Positions 17,996-26,025 of a DNA stretch of 64,000 nucleotides are shown here, in pieces (positions within the stretch are counted from its first letter, which is position 1; each line of letters begins with the position of its first letter). Made by a program: the position numbers and the translations under genes. The notes below the pieces were generated by a model that saw only the letters and a list, made by a program, of their open reading frames with translations, did no database searches and had not been told where the DNA came from. The DNA is from Microbacterium lemovicicum (GTDB lineage: Bacteria; Actinomycetota; Actinomycetes; Actinomycetales; Microbacteriaceae), in the NCBI RefSeq assembly GCF_003991875.1, contig NZ_CP031423.1:2356001-2420000 (forward strand). Direction: 5' to 3'.

Positions 17996-19233
17996 GGGGT
18001 GTCTCCGTTCGGGACGTCGGTTCCGGATGCCGCGGGTGCGGTCACCGGAGTGCGGGCGGCCTTGGCGGCCACCGGCTTCTTCTTGCGCGTGGGCTTCTTC
18101 GGACGTGACTGGTCTTCGGGCGCCTCGACGAGGGGCAGTCGGATGGTGAAGGTGGAACCGCGTCCCGGGCGCGACCAGAGCCGCACCTCTCCCCCGTGCC
18201 GCTGCACGGCGTACTTGACGATCGACAGGCCGAGCCCCGTGCCGCCGGTGCGTCGCGAGCGCGCCTGATCGGCGCGGTAGAACCGCTCGAAGATGCGCTG
18301 CTGATCGGCCTCGGAGATGCCGATGCCGCGGTCGGTCACGGCGATCTCGACGACGTCGCCGACGGCCCGCACGCCGATGCCGACGCTCGAGCCGGCCGGC
18401 GAGTACGCGATGGCGTTCGCCAGCAGATTGCCGACCGCTTCGCTGAGCACCTGCATGTCGCCCTGCACGTACAGGCGACGGTCGCCGCCGCGCTGCACCT
18501 CGACGCGCGCGGAGTCGGCCTGCAGCGCATGGGCGTCCATCGCGGAGGCGACGACCTCGTCGACGGAGACGCGGCGGTTCTCGTTGAGCTCGTCGGCGGC
18601 CTGCAGTCGGGACAGGCTCATGATGCGGGAGGTGAGGCCCGCGAGGCGGTTGGCCTCCGCGCCGAGACGGACGGCGAAATGGCGCACCTGGTCGGGGTCG
18701 TCGGCGGCGGACTCGATCGCCTCGGCGAGGAGCAGGACCGCGCCGACGGGGGTCTTCAGCTCGTGGGAGGTGTTGGCGACGAAGTCGCGGCGCATCTCCT
18801 CCACCCGCTCGCGCTCGGTGATGTCGCGGAAGATCAGGAGCGTGAGGCGCTCGGAGATGCGGGTCGCGCGGGCGGCGACGAGCCGCGGCTCGGCCGGCGC
18901 GGCTCCGCGTCGCAGACGCATGGTCTCCGTGGCGGCCAGGTGCCCGCCACGCGCCGAACGCGCCAGCGCGCGCAGCTCGTCGCTGCGCAGAGCCTCGCCC
19001 TCCAGCATCCCGAACGCACCGGCCTGCGCCGATGCGGCCAGCACGGTGCCCGAGGTGTCGACGACGACGGCGCCGTCATCCATGCTGTGCAGCACCTCGC
19101 GCACGCCGTCGGGGATCTCCAGCGAGGTGGCGACGCGCAGGCGGTCGCGGGCCCGCAGAGCGAGGACGACGACGGCCGACACGAATGCCCCGAACGCGGC
19201 GCCGACGAGAAGGGCGAGCAGCAGGAGCTGCAT
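17992..19233 (-). CDS. senX3: Sensor histidine kinase SenX3
   Basis: Phosphate-sensing kinase that phosphorylates RegX3. The ~413-aa protein has one or two short N-terminal membrane helices (1-26), a PAS-like region (about 40-140), the H-box FVANTSHELKTPVGAV, N-box NLLANAIAYS, and G-boxes DRGIGI and GTGLGLSIV. No large extracellular sensor is present, consistent with sensing through the Pst/PhoU system. The ATG at 19233 is preferred because GGAGGG sits ~9 bases upstream; an ATG 9 bases earlier is too close to it. The C-terminus is a Lys/Ala-rich tail. Confidence 0.94.
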   Translation of the reverse strand: MQLLLLALLVGAAFGAFVSAVVVLALRARDRLRVATSLEIPDGVREVLHSMDDGAVVVDTSGTVLAASAQAGAFGMLEGEALRSDELRALARSARGGHLAATETMRLRRGAAPAEPRLVAARATRISERLTLLIFRDITERERVEEMRRDFVANTSHELKTPVGAVLLLAEAIESAADDPDQVRHFAVRLGAEANRLAGLTSRIMSLSRLQAADELNENRRVSVDEVVASAMDAHALQADSARVEVQRGGDRRLYVQGDMQVLSEAVGNLLANAIAYSPAGSSVGIGVRAVGDVVEIAVTDRGIGISEADQQRIFERFYRADQARSRRTGGTGLGLSIVKYAVQRHGGEVRLWSRPGRGSTFTIRLPLVEAPEDQSRPKKPTRKKKPVAAKAARTPVTAPAASGTDVPNGDTP

Positions 19234-19313
19234 CGTATCCATCCCTCCACAGTAATCCGCGGAGCGGGCCGCCCACGGCTCGGACGGCCCGCACGCGGGA
19301 GGACCCGGGTACT

Positions 19314-19346
19314 ATTCACCGCGGCGGCACCAGCCGTTAACCTTCG
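19314..19346. promoter_or_regulatory. PHO-box-like 11-bp units between senX3 and phoU
   Basis: ATTCACCGCGG, CGGCACCAGCC and GTTAACCTTCG form three abutting 11-mers; the first and third resemble the GTTCAYCTTSS unit seen upstream of pstS. They lie in the divergent promoter region of senX3-regX3 and phoU. The match is weaker than at pstS, so this is a candidate site only. Confidence 0.35.
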
Positions 19347-19421
19347 CTGGCGATGATCGCCCCGGCGAGAATCGTCGTCGCGGCATGCCCGGAAACGCCG
19401 CGGATCAGGAGAGGTGCTCAG

Positions 19422-20099
19422 ATGCGCGAAGTATTCCACCAGTCACTCGAGGACGTTCAGGCTCGGCTCGTCGAGATCTCCGAGCTCGTCACCATCGCCA
19501 TCGACAAGGCCACCCGCGCCTTCGGCAGCAGCGACATCTCCCTCGCCGAGGAGGTCATCGAGGCCGACAGCATCATCGACGACAAGGCCATCGCCCTCGA
19601 CGAGCTGGCCATCGAGATCCTCGCCCGCCAGCAGCCCGTCGCCCGCGACCTGCGGATCGTCGTGACGGCTCTTCGCGTGAGCGCATCGCTGGAGCGCATG
19701 GGCGACATCGCCGAGCACATCGCGCAGCTGACCCGCATGCGCTTCCCCGAGCGCGCGATCCCCAAGGGTCTGAAGTCGACCTTCACCCGCATGGGCGAGC
19801 TCGACGTCGAGGTCGCGCGCACGCTGACCGAGCTGCTGCGCAACGAGGATCTCTCGCTCGCCGAGCTGCTGCGCAACTCCGACGACGCGATCGACGAGCT
19901 GCACATCAGCGTGTTCGAGAAGGTGCTCAGCGACAGCTGGACCGGCGAGCCGTCGGCCACGGTCGACGCGACCCTCGCGAGCCGCTACCTGGAGCGCTTC
20001 GCCGACCACGCCGTGTCGGTCTCCAAGAAGGTCGTCTACCTCGCCACCGGCGACTGGGCTCAGGACACCGACTCCGAGAGCGTCCCCGCGACGGTCTGA
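19422..20099 (+). CDS. phoU: Phosphate system regulator PhoU
   Basis: Cytoplasmic negative regulator that links the Pst transporter to the SenX3-type kinase. The 225-aa protein consists of two three-helix PhoU repeats (about 5-100 and 115-210) with the metal-cluster motifs RRNA/R-ER-type SASLERMGDIAEHIAQL and SRYLERFADHAVSVSKKV (E/DXXXD pattern). AGGAGAGG precedes the ATG. It is divergent from senX3-regX3 and separated by 9 kb from pstSCAB. A hairpin follows the stop. Confidence 0.95.
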   Translation: MREVFHQSLEDVQARLVEISELVTIAIDKATRAFGSSDISLAEEVIEADSIIDDKAIALDELAIEILARQQPVARDLRIVVTALRVSASLERMGDIAEHIAQLTRMRFPERAIPKGLKSTFTRMGELDVEVARTLTELLRNEDLSLAELLRNSDDAIDELHISVFEKVLSDSWTGEPSATVDATLASRYLERFADHAVSVSKKVVYLATGDWAQDTDSESVPATV

Positions 20100-20109
20100 G
20101 CGCACGAAC

Positions 20110-20149
20110 GCCGAAGCGGCTGTCACCGGAAGGTGGCAGCCGCTTCGGC
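20110..20149. terminator. Bidirectional hairpin between phoU and gpmA
   Basis: An 18-bp stem (GCCGAAGCGGCTGTCACC with one G-T wobble) and a GGAA loop between two convergent genes. It can end transcripts from both sides. Confidence 0.85.
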
Positions 20150-20163
20150 GTCGGTGCTGAGGT

Positions 20164-20913
20164 CTACTTCTTGCCCTGCGAGGCGACGGCGGCCGCGCCC
20201 GCGGCGGCGGCCTCGGGGTCGAGGTAGGTGCCCGGACCCAGCGGCTCGAGGTTGTCGTCGAGGCGGTAGACGAGCGGGATGCCGGTCGGGATGTTCACCT
20301 CGGCGATGTCCGCGTCGCTGATGCCCTCGAGGTGCTTCACGAGCGCGCGCAGCGAGTTGCCGTGCGCGGTCACGAGCACGGTCTTGCCCGCCGACAGGTC
20401 GGCGGAGATGTCGCTCGCCCAGTACGGCAGCAGACGATCGATGACGATCTTCAGCGACTCGGTGCGGGGCACCTCGCCGTCGATGCCGTCGTAACGGGGG
20501 TCGCCGACCTGACTCCACTCGCTGTCGTCCGCGAGGTCGGGCGGCGGCACGTCGAACGAGCGGCGCCACAGCATGAACTGGTCCTGGCCGAACTCCTCGA
20601 GCGTCTGGGCCTTGTCCTTGCCCTGCAGCGCGCCGTAGTGACGCTCGTTGAGGCGCCACGAGCGCTTCACGGGGATCCAGAGGCGGTCGGCGGCGTCCAG
20701 GGCGATGTTCGCCGTCTGGATCGCGCGGCTCAGAACCGAGGTGTACAGCACGTCGGGGTGCAGGCCCGCCTCGGCGAGCAGCTCACCGCCGCGCTTGGCC
20801 TCGGCCTTGCCCTGGTCGGTCAGGCGGACGTCCACCCAGCCGGTGAACAGGTTCAGCTCGTTCCATTCGCTCTGGCCGTGGCGAAGGAGGATCAGCGTGT
20901 GGGGCGCACTCAT
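20164..20913 (-). CDS. gpmA: 2,3-BPG-dependent phosphoglycerate mutase
   Basis: Interconverts 3- and 2-phosphoglycerate in glycolysis. The 249-aa protein has the phospho-histidine motif [10 protein letters not shown], the N-L-F-T-G-W segment, [23 protein letters not shown] and the second catalytic His in [11 protein letters not shown], all of the dPGM class. The last ~20 residues are Ala-rich and extend beyond the usual enzyme. In M. tuberculosis gpm1 also neighbours senX3-regX3, so this neighbourhood is conserved. The ATG at 20913 follows GATATCATCGAGGC. Confidence 0.96.
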   Translation of the reverse strand: MSAPHTLILLRHGQSEWNELNLFTGWVDVRLTDQGKAEAKRGGELLAEAGLHPDVLYTSVLSRAIQTANIALDAADRLWIPVKRSWRLNERHYGALQGKDKAQTLEEFGQDQFMLWRRSFDVPPPDLADDSEWSQVGDPRYDGIDGEVPRTESLKIVIDRLLPYWASDISADLSAGKTVLVTAHGNSLRALVKHLEGISDADIAEVNIPTGIPLVYRLDDNLEPLGPGTYLDPEAAAAGAAAVASQGKK

Positions 20914-20991
20914 GCCTCGATGATATCGAGGGGATGCCGCGCCCCGCGTCCGCTCGGCGTGCGGCGCGGGCGCACCTGGGATCATGGACGC

Positions 20992-21816
20992 ATGGCGAGA
21001 GCGGGATCCCCCATCGGCCGCGTGACGCGAGGCACGACCGGGACGAACCGGCTCCGCCGGGTGGACCGCTGGATCGCCCGCCGCCCCGAGCTGCAGCGTG
21101 CGGCCGATCCGCTGGTGGTCGACCTCGGCTACGGCGCCAGCGGCGTCACCGCACTCGAGCTGCACGCGCGTCTCGCCCGCTCACGCCCCAAAGTCGAGGT
21201 GCGCGGGCTCGAGATCGAGCCGTCGCGGGTGGCGCGCGCCCGCGAGCAGCTCGCGGCCGTGCGCGCCGGTGAGAGCTCGTTCGCACCCGACGCGGCCGTG
21301 TCGTTCGGCATCGGCGGGTTCGAGGTGCCGCTGCCCGACGGCCGCCGCCCGGCGGTCGTCCGGGCGATGAACGTGCTGCGGCAGTACGACGAGGCCGACG
21401 TCCCGGACGCGTGGCGCCGCATGGCCGCCCGGCTCTCCCCCGGCGGACTCCTCGTCGAGGGCACCTGCGACGAGATCGGCCGTGTCTGCACGTGGGTCGC
21501 GATCGGCTCAGACGCCGCGCCGCGCACGCTCACCGTGTCGCTCCGACTGGCCGGGCTGGAGCATCCCTCGATCGCCGCCGAGCGGCTCCCGAAGGCGCTC
21601 ATCCACCACAACGTCGCCGGCGAGCGCGTCCACGCCTTCCTGTCCGCGCTCGACGCGGAGTGGGAGCGCGCGGTCGCCCTCGCCCCGTTCGGACCGGTCG
21701 AGCGGTGGCGGCGCGCCCTGCAGTCGATGACGGATGCCGGCTGGCCCCTGCTCGAGCGCGCCCGCTGGCGTCTCGGCGAGACCACGGTGCCCTGGAGCGC
21801 CGTCGCTCCCGACTGA
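20992..21816 (+). CDS. SAM-dependent methyltransferase-like protein
   Basis: A 274-aa class I methyltransferase-like protein. The SAM site is [20 protein letters not shown] (motif I variant DLGYGASG), followed by [19 protein letters not shown] (motif II) and the motif IV-like [14 protein letters not shown]. The C-terminal part (about 190-274) holds His/Trp-rich helices. Methyl acceptor unknown. It is divergent from gpmA with under 80 bp between start codons, so promoters are compact. Confidence 0.83.
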   Translation: MARAGSPIGRVTRGTTGTNRLRRVDRWIARRPELQRAADPLVVDLGYGASGVTALELHARLARSRPKVEVRGLEIEPSRVARAREQLAAVRAGESSFAPDAAVSFGIGGFEVPLPDGRRPAVVRAMNVLRQYDEADVPDAWRRMAARLSPGGLLVEGTCDEIGRVCTWVAIGSDAAPRTLTVSLRLAGLEHPSIAAERLPKALIHHNVAGERVHAFLSALDAEWERAVALAPFGPVERWRRALQSMTDAGWPLLERARWRLGETTVPWSAVAPD

Positions 21817-21832
21817 CGCCTCCACGGTCGGC

Positions 21833-22945
21833 TCAGATGCGCGGCACGCTCGCCCGCGCCTCATCCGCCGGCATCCCGGTCGCGGTCAGCAGATCGACGG
21901 CGAGCGGCCGCAGCGCGGCGATGAGGTTGTGCTCGCCCAGCGAGGCCTCGGGCAGCAGGTCGGACGGCTCGAGCCGCCCGGCGACGGCGCGCAGCACCTC
22001 GCGCGCGATCGGCTCCTGCGAGATGTCGTGCAGCGAGTCGGCGATGAGCCGCGCACCCTGCGCGAGCTCGCCGACGACGTCGGCCGCGACCGGCCGGGGC
22101 ACGCCGTCGTCGAGGAGGTACACCGCGCGGCGGGCGATGACGCGCAGGTTGCGGGTGGCCAGGTCCATCGACTGCCGGATGCGCTCCTCCCGCTCCAGCT
22201 CGGAGCGCTGGCGGCGGAGGAACGGCGAGATGCGGGCGATCGACAGCCCCGACTCCAGCGACGACCGCCATTGGTCGACGAGCGGCTGCAGGGCGCGGGC
22301 CTTCTCGAGTCCGCGGGCGCCGCGGATGCGGTCGGCGCGCCGCAGCGCCTGCGCGACGGTCGCGGCGGCGTTGTCGAAGCCGGCGAAGAGCGCCGCGCCG
22401 TCGCGGGCAGCGGCGCGGCTCGGGTTCCGCGGCACGAGAGCGGTGACCAGCAGTGCCGCGACCCCGCCGACGAGGCCGTCGGCCAGGCGGAGGAACGGCG
22501 TGTTGGCCGGGATGATCATCACGATGAGCGACTGGATGGCCGCGGCGATCGCGAAACCCGCCTGATCCGAGAGGAAGCGCGCCACGGCGAGCGTCGCGGC
22601 GAGCGCGATGGCCAGCTGCCACCAGCCCGAGCCGGCGACGAGGAGCAGCAGCTCCGCGACCAGGATGCCCACCAGCATCCCGAGCACCGTCTCCAGCACC
22701 CGCCGGGGTCGCGCGTCGCGCACGAGGCCGAGGCTCGAGACGGTGACGGTGGCGGCCAGCAGCGGTGCGGTGTGGCCCAGCACCCCGGTGGCGAACAGGT
22801 AGGCGCCGGTGGCCGCGATGACGATCTGGAGGATCGCGTTGGTCGAGCCGTAGACCCTCACAAGCCCCGGCCGGGGATCGATGCGCGCCCGCCAGCCCGT
22901 GGGGATGACCGTCGTGCCGGTCGCCGGCTCCCGCGAGCTGCTCAT
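21833..22945 (-). CDS. FUSC-like membrane protein
   Basis: A 370-aa protein: six hydrophobic segments in the first ~180 residues (LQIVIAATGAYLFATGVLG, LAATVTVSSLGLV, VLETVLGMLVGILVAELLLL), then a long helical cytoplasmic region. This is the layout of half-size FUSC/aromatic-acid-exporter-like proteins. Transport function is inferred. The start MSSSREPATG was chosen over an upstream ATG that reads through the end of ygfZ. It is the last gene of a minus-strand operon from 25.1 kb. Confidence 0.8.
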   Translation of the reverse strand: MSSSREPATGTTVIPTGWRARIDPRPGLVRVYGSTNAILQIVIAATGAYLFATGVLGHTAPLLAATVTVSSLGLVRDARPRRVLETVLGMLVGILVAELLLLVAGSGWWQLAIALAATLAVARFLSDQAGFAIAAAIQSLIVMIIPANTPFLRLADGLVGGVAALLVTALVPRNPSRAAARDGAALFAGFDNAAATVAQALRRADRIRGARGLEKARALQPLVDQWRSSLESGLSIARISPFLRRQRSELEREERIRQSMDLATRNLRVIARRAVYLLDDGVPRPVAADVVGELAQGARLIADSLHDISQEPIAREVLRAVAGRLEPSDLLPEASLGEHNLIAALRPLAVDLLTATGMPADEARASVPRI

Positions 22946-22964
22946 CGCGCCCGCGCGGAGGTCC

Positions 22965-24086
22965 TCATGCGCGGGTGCGCCGGCCCAGGCGGGGCAGTCG
23001 CGGCACGTTCGCCGTGGCACCCGCTTCGGGCGGCACGATCACTTCCTGCGCGGCGGCGATGGGGCCGTCCGCCCCGTCGACCAGCAGCTGCGCATCGACC
23101 GGCGTCGTGCGCTTGACCACCGCGAGCGCGATCGGGCCCTCCTCGAAGTGCAGCGCGACCGAGGTCACCGCGCCGACGACGTCGTCGCCCACGCGCACCT
23201 CCGCACCCTGCTTCGGGAGCTCCGAGCCGCTGCCGTCGAGCTGCAGAGCGACCAGGCGTCGCGGCGGATGGCCGAGGTTGTGCACCTTCGCGACGGTCTC
23301 CTGCCCGCGGTAGCAGCCCTTCTCGAGGTGCACGGCGGTGCGCATCCAGTCCAGCTCGTGAGGGATGGCACGCTCGTCCACATCCGCTGAGCGCCGGGGG
23401 CGCCAGGCGGCGATCCGCAGGGCCTCCGCGGCATCGCGGCCGGCCAGCATCCGCTCTCCGCGCACGGCCGCGTCGGCGAGTTCCGCCAGCTGCGCGCGGG
23501 GCACGACGGCCTCCGCCCAGTCGCGGTCGATGCCCGGGTGCGGCGCGGTCACCGCGTAGCCCCAGCCGCCGACCGAGACCCCGGGCCACGGATCGTGCCA
23601 GACGAGCGGGACACCCGCGGGCGATACCGCGGGGAGGGATGCCGCGGCCGCCGCCGTGCCGCCGACCACCGCGTACTCGTCGGAGGCGTCACGGGGCTGG
23701 ACGCGGAGGCGGAACCGCATCCGCAGCAGCCAGGCCAGCAGCGGATCGGCATCGGAGTCGTCGACGAGCAGCCAGGTCGTCTCGCCGTCGTCGACGACGG
23801 ACGCGGCGTGCTCGATGCGGCCCTGCGGGTCGAGGATGAGGAGCTCGGTGCTGACCCCGGGCTGCAGCCGGGCGAGCGCCTGCGAGGCGACGGAGTCGAG
23901 CCAGCTCAGACGGTCCTCCCCCGAGACCGCGAGCACGCGCCGGTCGGCGAGGGGGGCGACGGCGGTGCCGGCGGCGAGCGCCCGCTGCTCGCCGAGCGGG
24001 TTGCCGAGGTGGCGCAGGCCCGTCTCGTCGACCACGGCGCCGGGCACGCGGGCGAACTCGGCGTCGGGTGCGGTCGTGGCGTCCAT
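22965..24086 (-). CDS. ygfZ: YgfZ-type folate-binding protein (GcvT fold)
   Basis: A 373-aa tetrahydrofolate-binding protein that supports iron-sulfur cluster assembly or repair. The family signature KGCYXGQE is present as EKGCYRGQETV, with its conserved cysteine. The N-terminal GcvT-like half has LSGEDRLSWLDSVASQ-like sequence (VSGEDRLSWL). Its ATG overlaps the TGA of the FABP gene by one base, so the two are co-translated. The C-terminal Arg-rich tail (RLPRLGRRTRA) is unusual but short. Confidence 0.92.
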   Translation of the reverse strand: MDATTAPDAEFARVPGAVVDETGLRHLGNPLGEQRALAAGTAVAPLADRRVLAVSGEDRLSWLDSVASQALARLQPGVSTELLILDPQGRIEHAASVVDDGETTWLLVDDSDADPLLAWLLRMRFRLRVQPRDASDEYAVVGGTAAAAASLPAVSPAGVPLVWHDPWPGVSVGGWGYAVTAPHPGIDRDWAEAVVPRAQLAELADAAVRGERMLAGRDAAEALRIAAWRPRRSADVDERAIPHELDWMRTAVHLEKGCYRGQETVAKVHNLGHPPRRLVALQLDGSGSELPKQGAEVRVGDDVVGAVTSVALHFEEGPIALAVVKRTTPVDAQLLVDGADGPIAAAQEVIVPPEAGATANVPRLPRLGRRTRA

Positions 24087-24694
24087 CACTCGGCCCGCGC
24101 GAGCCGCGCGGAGGCGTGGGAGCCGAGCTCCTGCCCGAGAGCCGCGATGTCCCACGCCCAGAGCAGGTGGCCGTCGACCAGTCCGTACATGCGGGATGCC
24201 GCGGCGTAGGCCTTCGCCGACGCCGTGCGCGCCACGTGGTCGGTGCCCAGATCGATGCGCGGTCCTCGCACCTGACCGAGGTACAGCTCGCCCACTCCGT
24301 CGGAGTGCGCGAGGAGCACCTCGATGTCGAAGCCGCCCTCGGCGTTGCGGAGCGCCTCGACGTCGTCGGCGGTGCGGACGACGGCCGGCTCGGTGGCCGG
24401 CAGGAGTCCCGGGCCGGGGTCCTGCGGACCCGCGGGGCGGGCGAGGCGCCAGAAGCCGACCTCGGAGACCAGGGGTGTGCGCGTCTGCTCCTCGCCCGAC
24501 CCTTCGAGGAACCAGGCATCGGCGGCGTAGCGGAGCTGAGCGCCGTGGGGCGTGAAGCTCACGCGATGCGCGAACTCACCGGTGTAGCGGGTGTCGCCCA
24601 CGGTGTAGTCGATGACTCCGGTGCCCTCCCAGACGCCGATGAGCCATGACAGCGGCACCAGGTCGGCGGGGAGGTCGGTCGGCAGGTCGAACAC
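24086..24694 (-). CDS. Nitrobindin-like FABP family protein
   Basis: A 202-aa beta-barrel protein of the heme-binding-like / DUF1794 family. The signature near the N-terminus is LSWLIGVWEGTGVIDY (GXWXGXG), and the barrel continues to the C-terminal YGLVDGHLLWAWDIAALG. Mycobacterial relatives (Rv0813c, Rv2717c) bind heme or lipophilic ligands. A conserved proximal His for heme is not evident where LLWAWDIAA ends, so heme binding is uncertain. GTG start (VFDLPTDLPADL). Linked to ygfZ by start/stop overlap. Confidence 0.88.
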   Translation of the reverse strand: MFDLPTDLPADLVPLSWLIGVWEGTGVIDYTVGDTRYTGEFAHRVSFTPHGAQLRYAADAWFLEGSGEEQTRTPLVSEVGFWRLARPAGPQDPGPGLLPATEPAVVRTADDVEALRNAEGGFDIEVLLAHSDGVGELYLGQVRGPRIDLGTDHVARTASAKAYAAASRMYGLVDGHLLWAWDIAALGQELGSHASARLARAE

Positions 24695-24705
24695 GACGCC
24701 CCGGC

Positions 24706-24822
24706 TCAGCGCTGGCCGCGGAACAGGTTCTTCAGCACCACACCGGACACGAAGAAGATCGCCAGCGATGCGAGCACGAGAAGGCCCACGAAGAACAATT
24801 CGAGTGCAAGGAGACCGTCCAT
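24706..24822 (-). CDS. Small single-helix membrane protein (38 aa)
   Basis: A 38-aa open frame starting MDGLLALELFFVGLLVLASL; the middle 25 residues form one membrane helix, and the tail is basic (KNLFRGQR). It sits 11 bp upstream of the FABP gene and 9 bp after a membrane-protein gene in the same direction. The hydrophobic-then-basic layout and tight spacing support a real gene. Function unknown. Confidence 0.7.
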   Translation of the reverse strand: MDGLLALELFFVGLLVLASLAIFFVSGVVLKNLFRGQR

Positions 24823-24831
24823 GCTGCGAGC

Positions 24832-25122
24832 TTATCCCGGAACGACAGCCGCGAGACCGAACCCCGCGCTGATGACGCCGAGCACGAGCAGGGCTCCGAG
24901 CACACCCGCGGCGACCCGCTCCGTGAAGCCCTGCGAGCGTCCGAACCACAGCTGCACGCCGAAGCTCAGGAGCAGGCATCCGCCCAGGCTCACGATGAGC
25001 CAGGCGGCACGCCACTCGGCCGGCACGAAGGCGCCGATCGCGACGCCGACGACAGCGGCCACACCCCACACCGCGACGACTCCGCCGAAGGTGCGCCGGG
25101 GCGCGAGTTCTGGAACGACCAC
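24832..25122 (-). CDS. Small three-helix membrane protein
   Basis: A 96-aa protein with three hydrophobic helices (FGGVVAVWGVAAVVGVAIGAF, AWLIVSLGGCLLLSFGVQLW, VAAGVLGALLVLGVISAGF) and the basic loop FGRSQGFTER. GTG at 25122 (VVPELAPRRTF) is preferred because GGGGGA lies ~10 bases upstream; GTG at 25140 is an alternative. It opens the minus-strand operon leading to the FABP, ygfZ and FUSC genes, and is divergent from the GlnR-like gene. Function unknown. Confidence 0.7.
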   Translation of the reverse strand: MVVPELAPRRTFGGVVAVWGVAAVVGVAIGAFVPAEWRAAWLIVSLGGCLLLSFGVQLWFGRSQGFTERVAAGVLGALLVLGVISAGFGLAAVVPG

Positions 25123-25272
25123 ACCCTCATCATCCCCCACACCACGGGCCGCCGCATCCGCCGCTATCGGCATGTGGCGGCATCCGTGACGACCGCCGAT
25201 CGGAGGAGGCGCGTCCTCGTCGTAAACTGAAGCCGACGTGGCCGGGAATCCGCCGCGGAAGGACGGCGCTTC

Positions 25273-25965
25273 TTGGCACAGCTTCTTGTTCTGAGCTCCA
25301 CTCTGGGGGGTGGCGCCGTCCTGCCGTCCCTCGAGCTGCTCAGCCACCGGGTGCGGCAGATCCCCGCCGAACCCGCCTCGCTCGTCAACGCTCCGGCGGC
25401 CGACGTGGTGATCGTCGACGCCCGCCTCGACCTGGTCAGCGCGAAGTCGCTGTGCAAGATCCTGACCACGACAGGACTGGACGCCCCGCTCCTCCTCGTC
25501 GTGACCGAGGGCGGCCTAGCGGCGGTCTCCACCGACTGGGGCGTGGACGACGTCATCCTCGTCACCGCCGGTCCCGCCGAGGTGGATGCCCGCGTCCGCC
25601 TCGCGATCGGGCGTCAGAGCGCCGAGCAGGTCAGCACCCGCATCCAGACCTCCGGCATCACGATCGACGAGTCCTCCTATTCTGCGAAGGTGCACGGGAA
25701 GGCGCTCGACCTCACCTACAAAGAGTTCCAGCTCCTGCACTTCTTCGCGACGCACCCGTCGCGCGTCTTCACCCGCGAGCAGCTGCTCAGTGAGGTGTGG
25801 GGCTACGACTACTTCGGAGGCACCCGCACCGTCGACGTGCACGTCCGTCGCCTCCGCGCGAAGCTCGGCGACCTGGAGCAGCTGATCGGCACCGTGCGCA
25901 ACGTGGGCTACCGCTTCAACGTCTACGAGGACGACCAGCTGCCCGCTCCGGCCGTCCGATCCTGA
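25273..25965 (+). CDS. GlnR-like orphan response regulator
   Basis: A 230-aa OmpR-type DNA-binding protein. The winged helix (about 125-222) is typical: [18 protein letters not shown] and [16 protein letters not shown]. The receiver domain (1-110) is atypical: the acidic pair after strand 1 is missing (VLSSTLGGG), an Asp remains in [10 protein letters not shown], and the conserved Lys is replaced ([10 protein letters not shown]). This is the GlnR-type pattern of non-phosphorylated regulators controlling nitrogen genes. TTG start behind GGAAGGA. In mycobacteria glnR lies near the phosphate-transport genes, as here. The role in nitrogen control is inference. Confidence 0.82.
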   Translation: MAQLLVLSSTLGGGAVLPSLELLSHRVRQIPAEPASLVNAPAADVVIVDARLDLVSAKSLCKILTTTGLDAPLLLVVTEGGLAAVSTDWGVDDVILVTAGPAEVDARVRLAIGRQSAEQVSTRIQTSGITIDESSYSAKVHGKALDLTYKEFQLLHFFATHPSRVFTREQLLSEVWGYDYFGGTRTVDVHVRRLRAKLGDLEQLIGTVRNVGYRFNVYEDDQLPAPAVRS

Positions 25966-26025
25966 CGCGGCGCCAGGCCCCCACCCGTTCACGCGCGCGT
26001 CACCTCACCCTGCAATGATGTGGGG

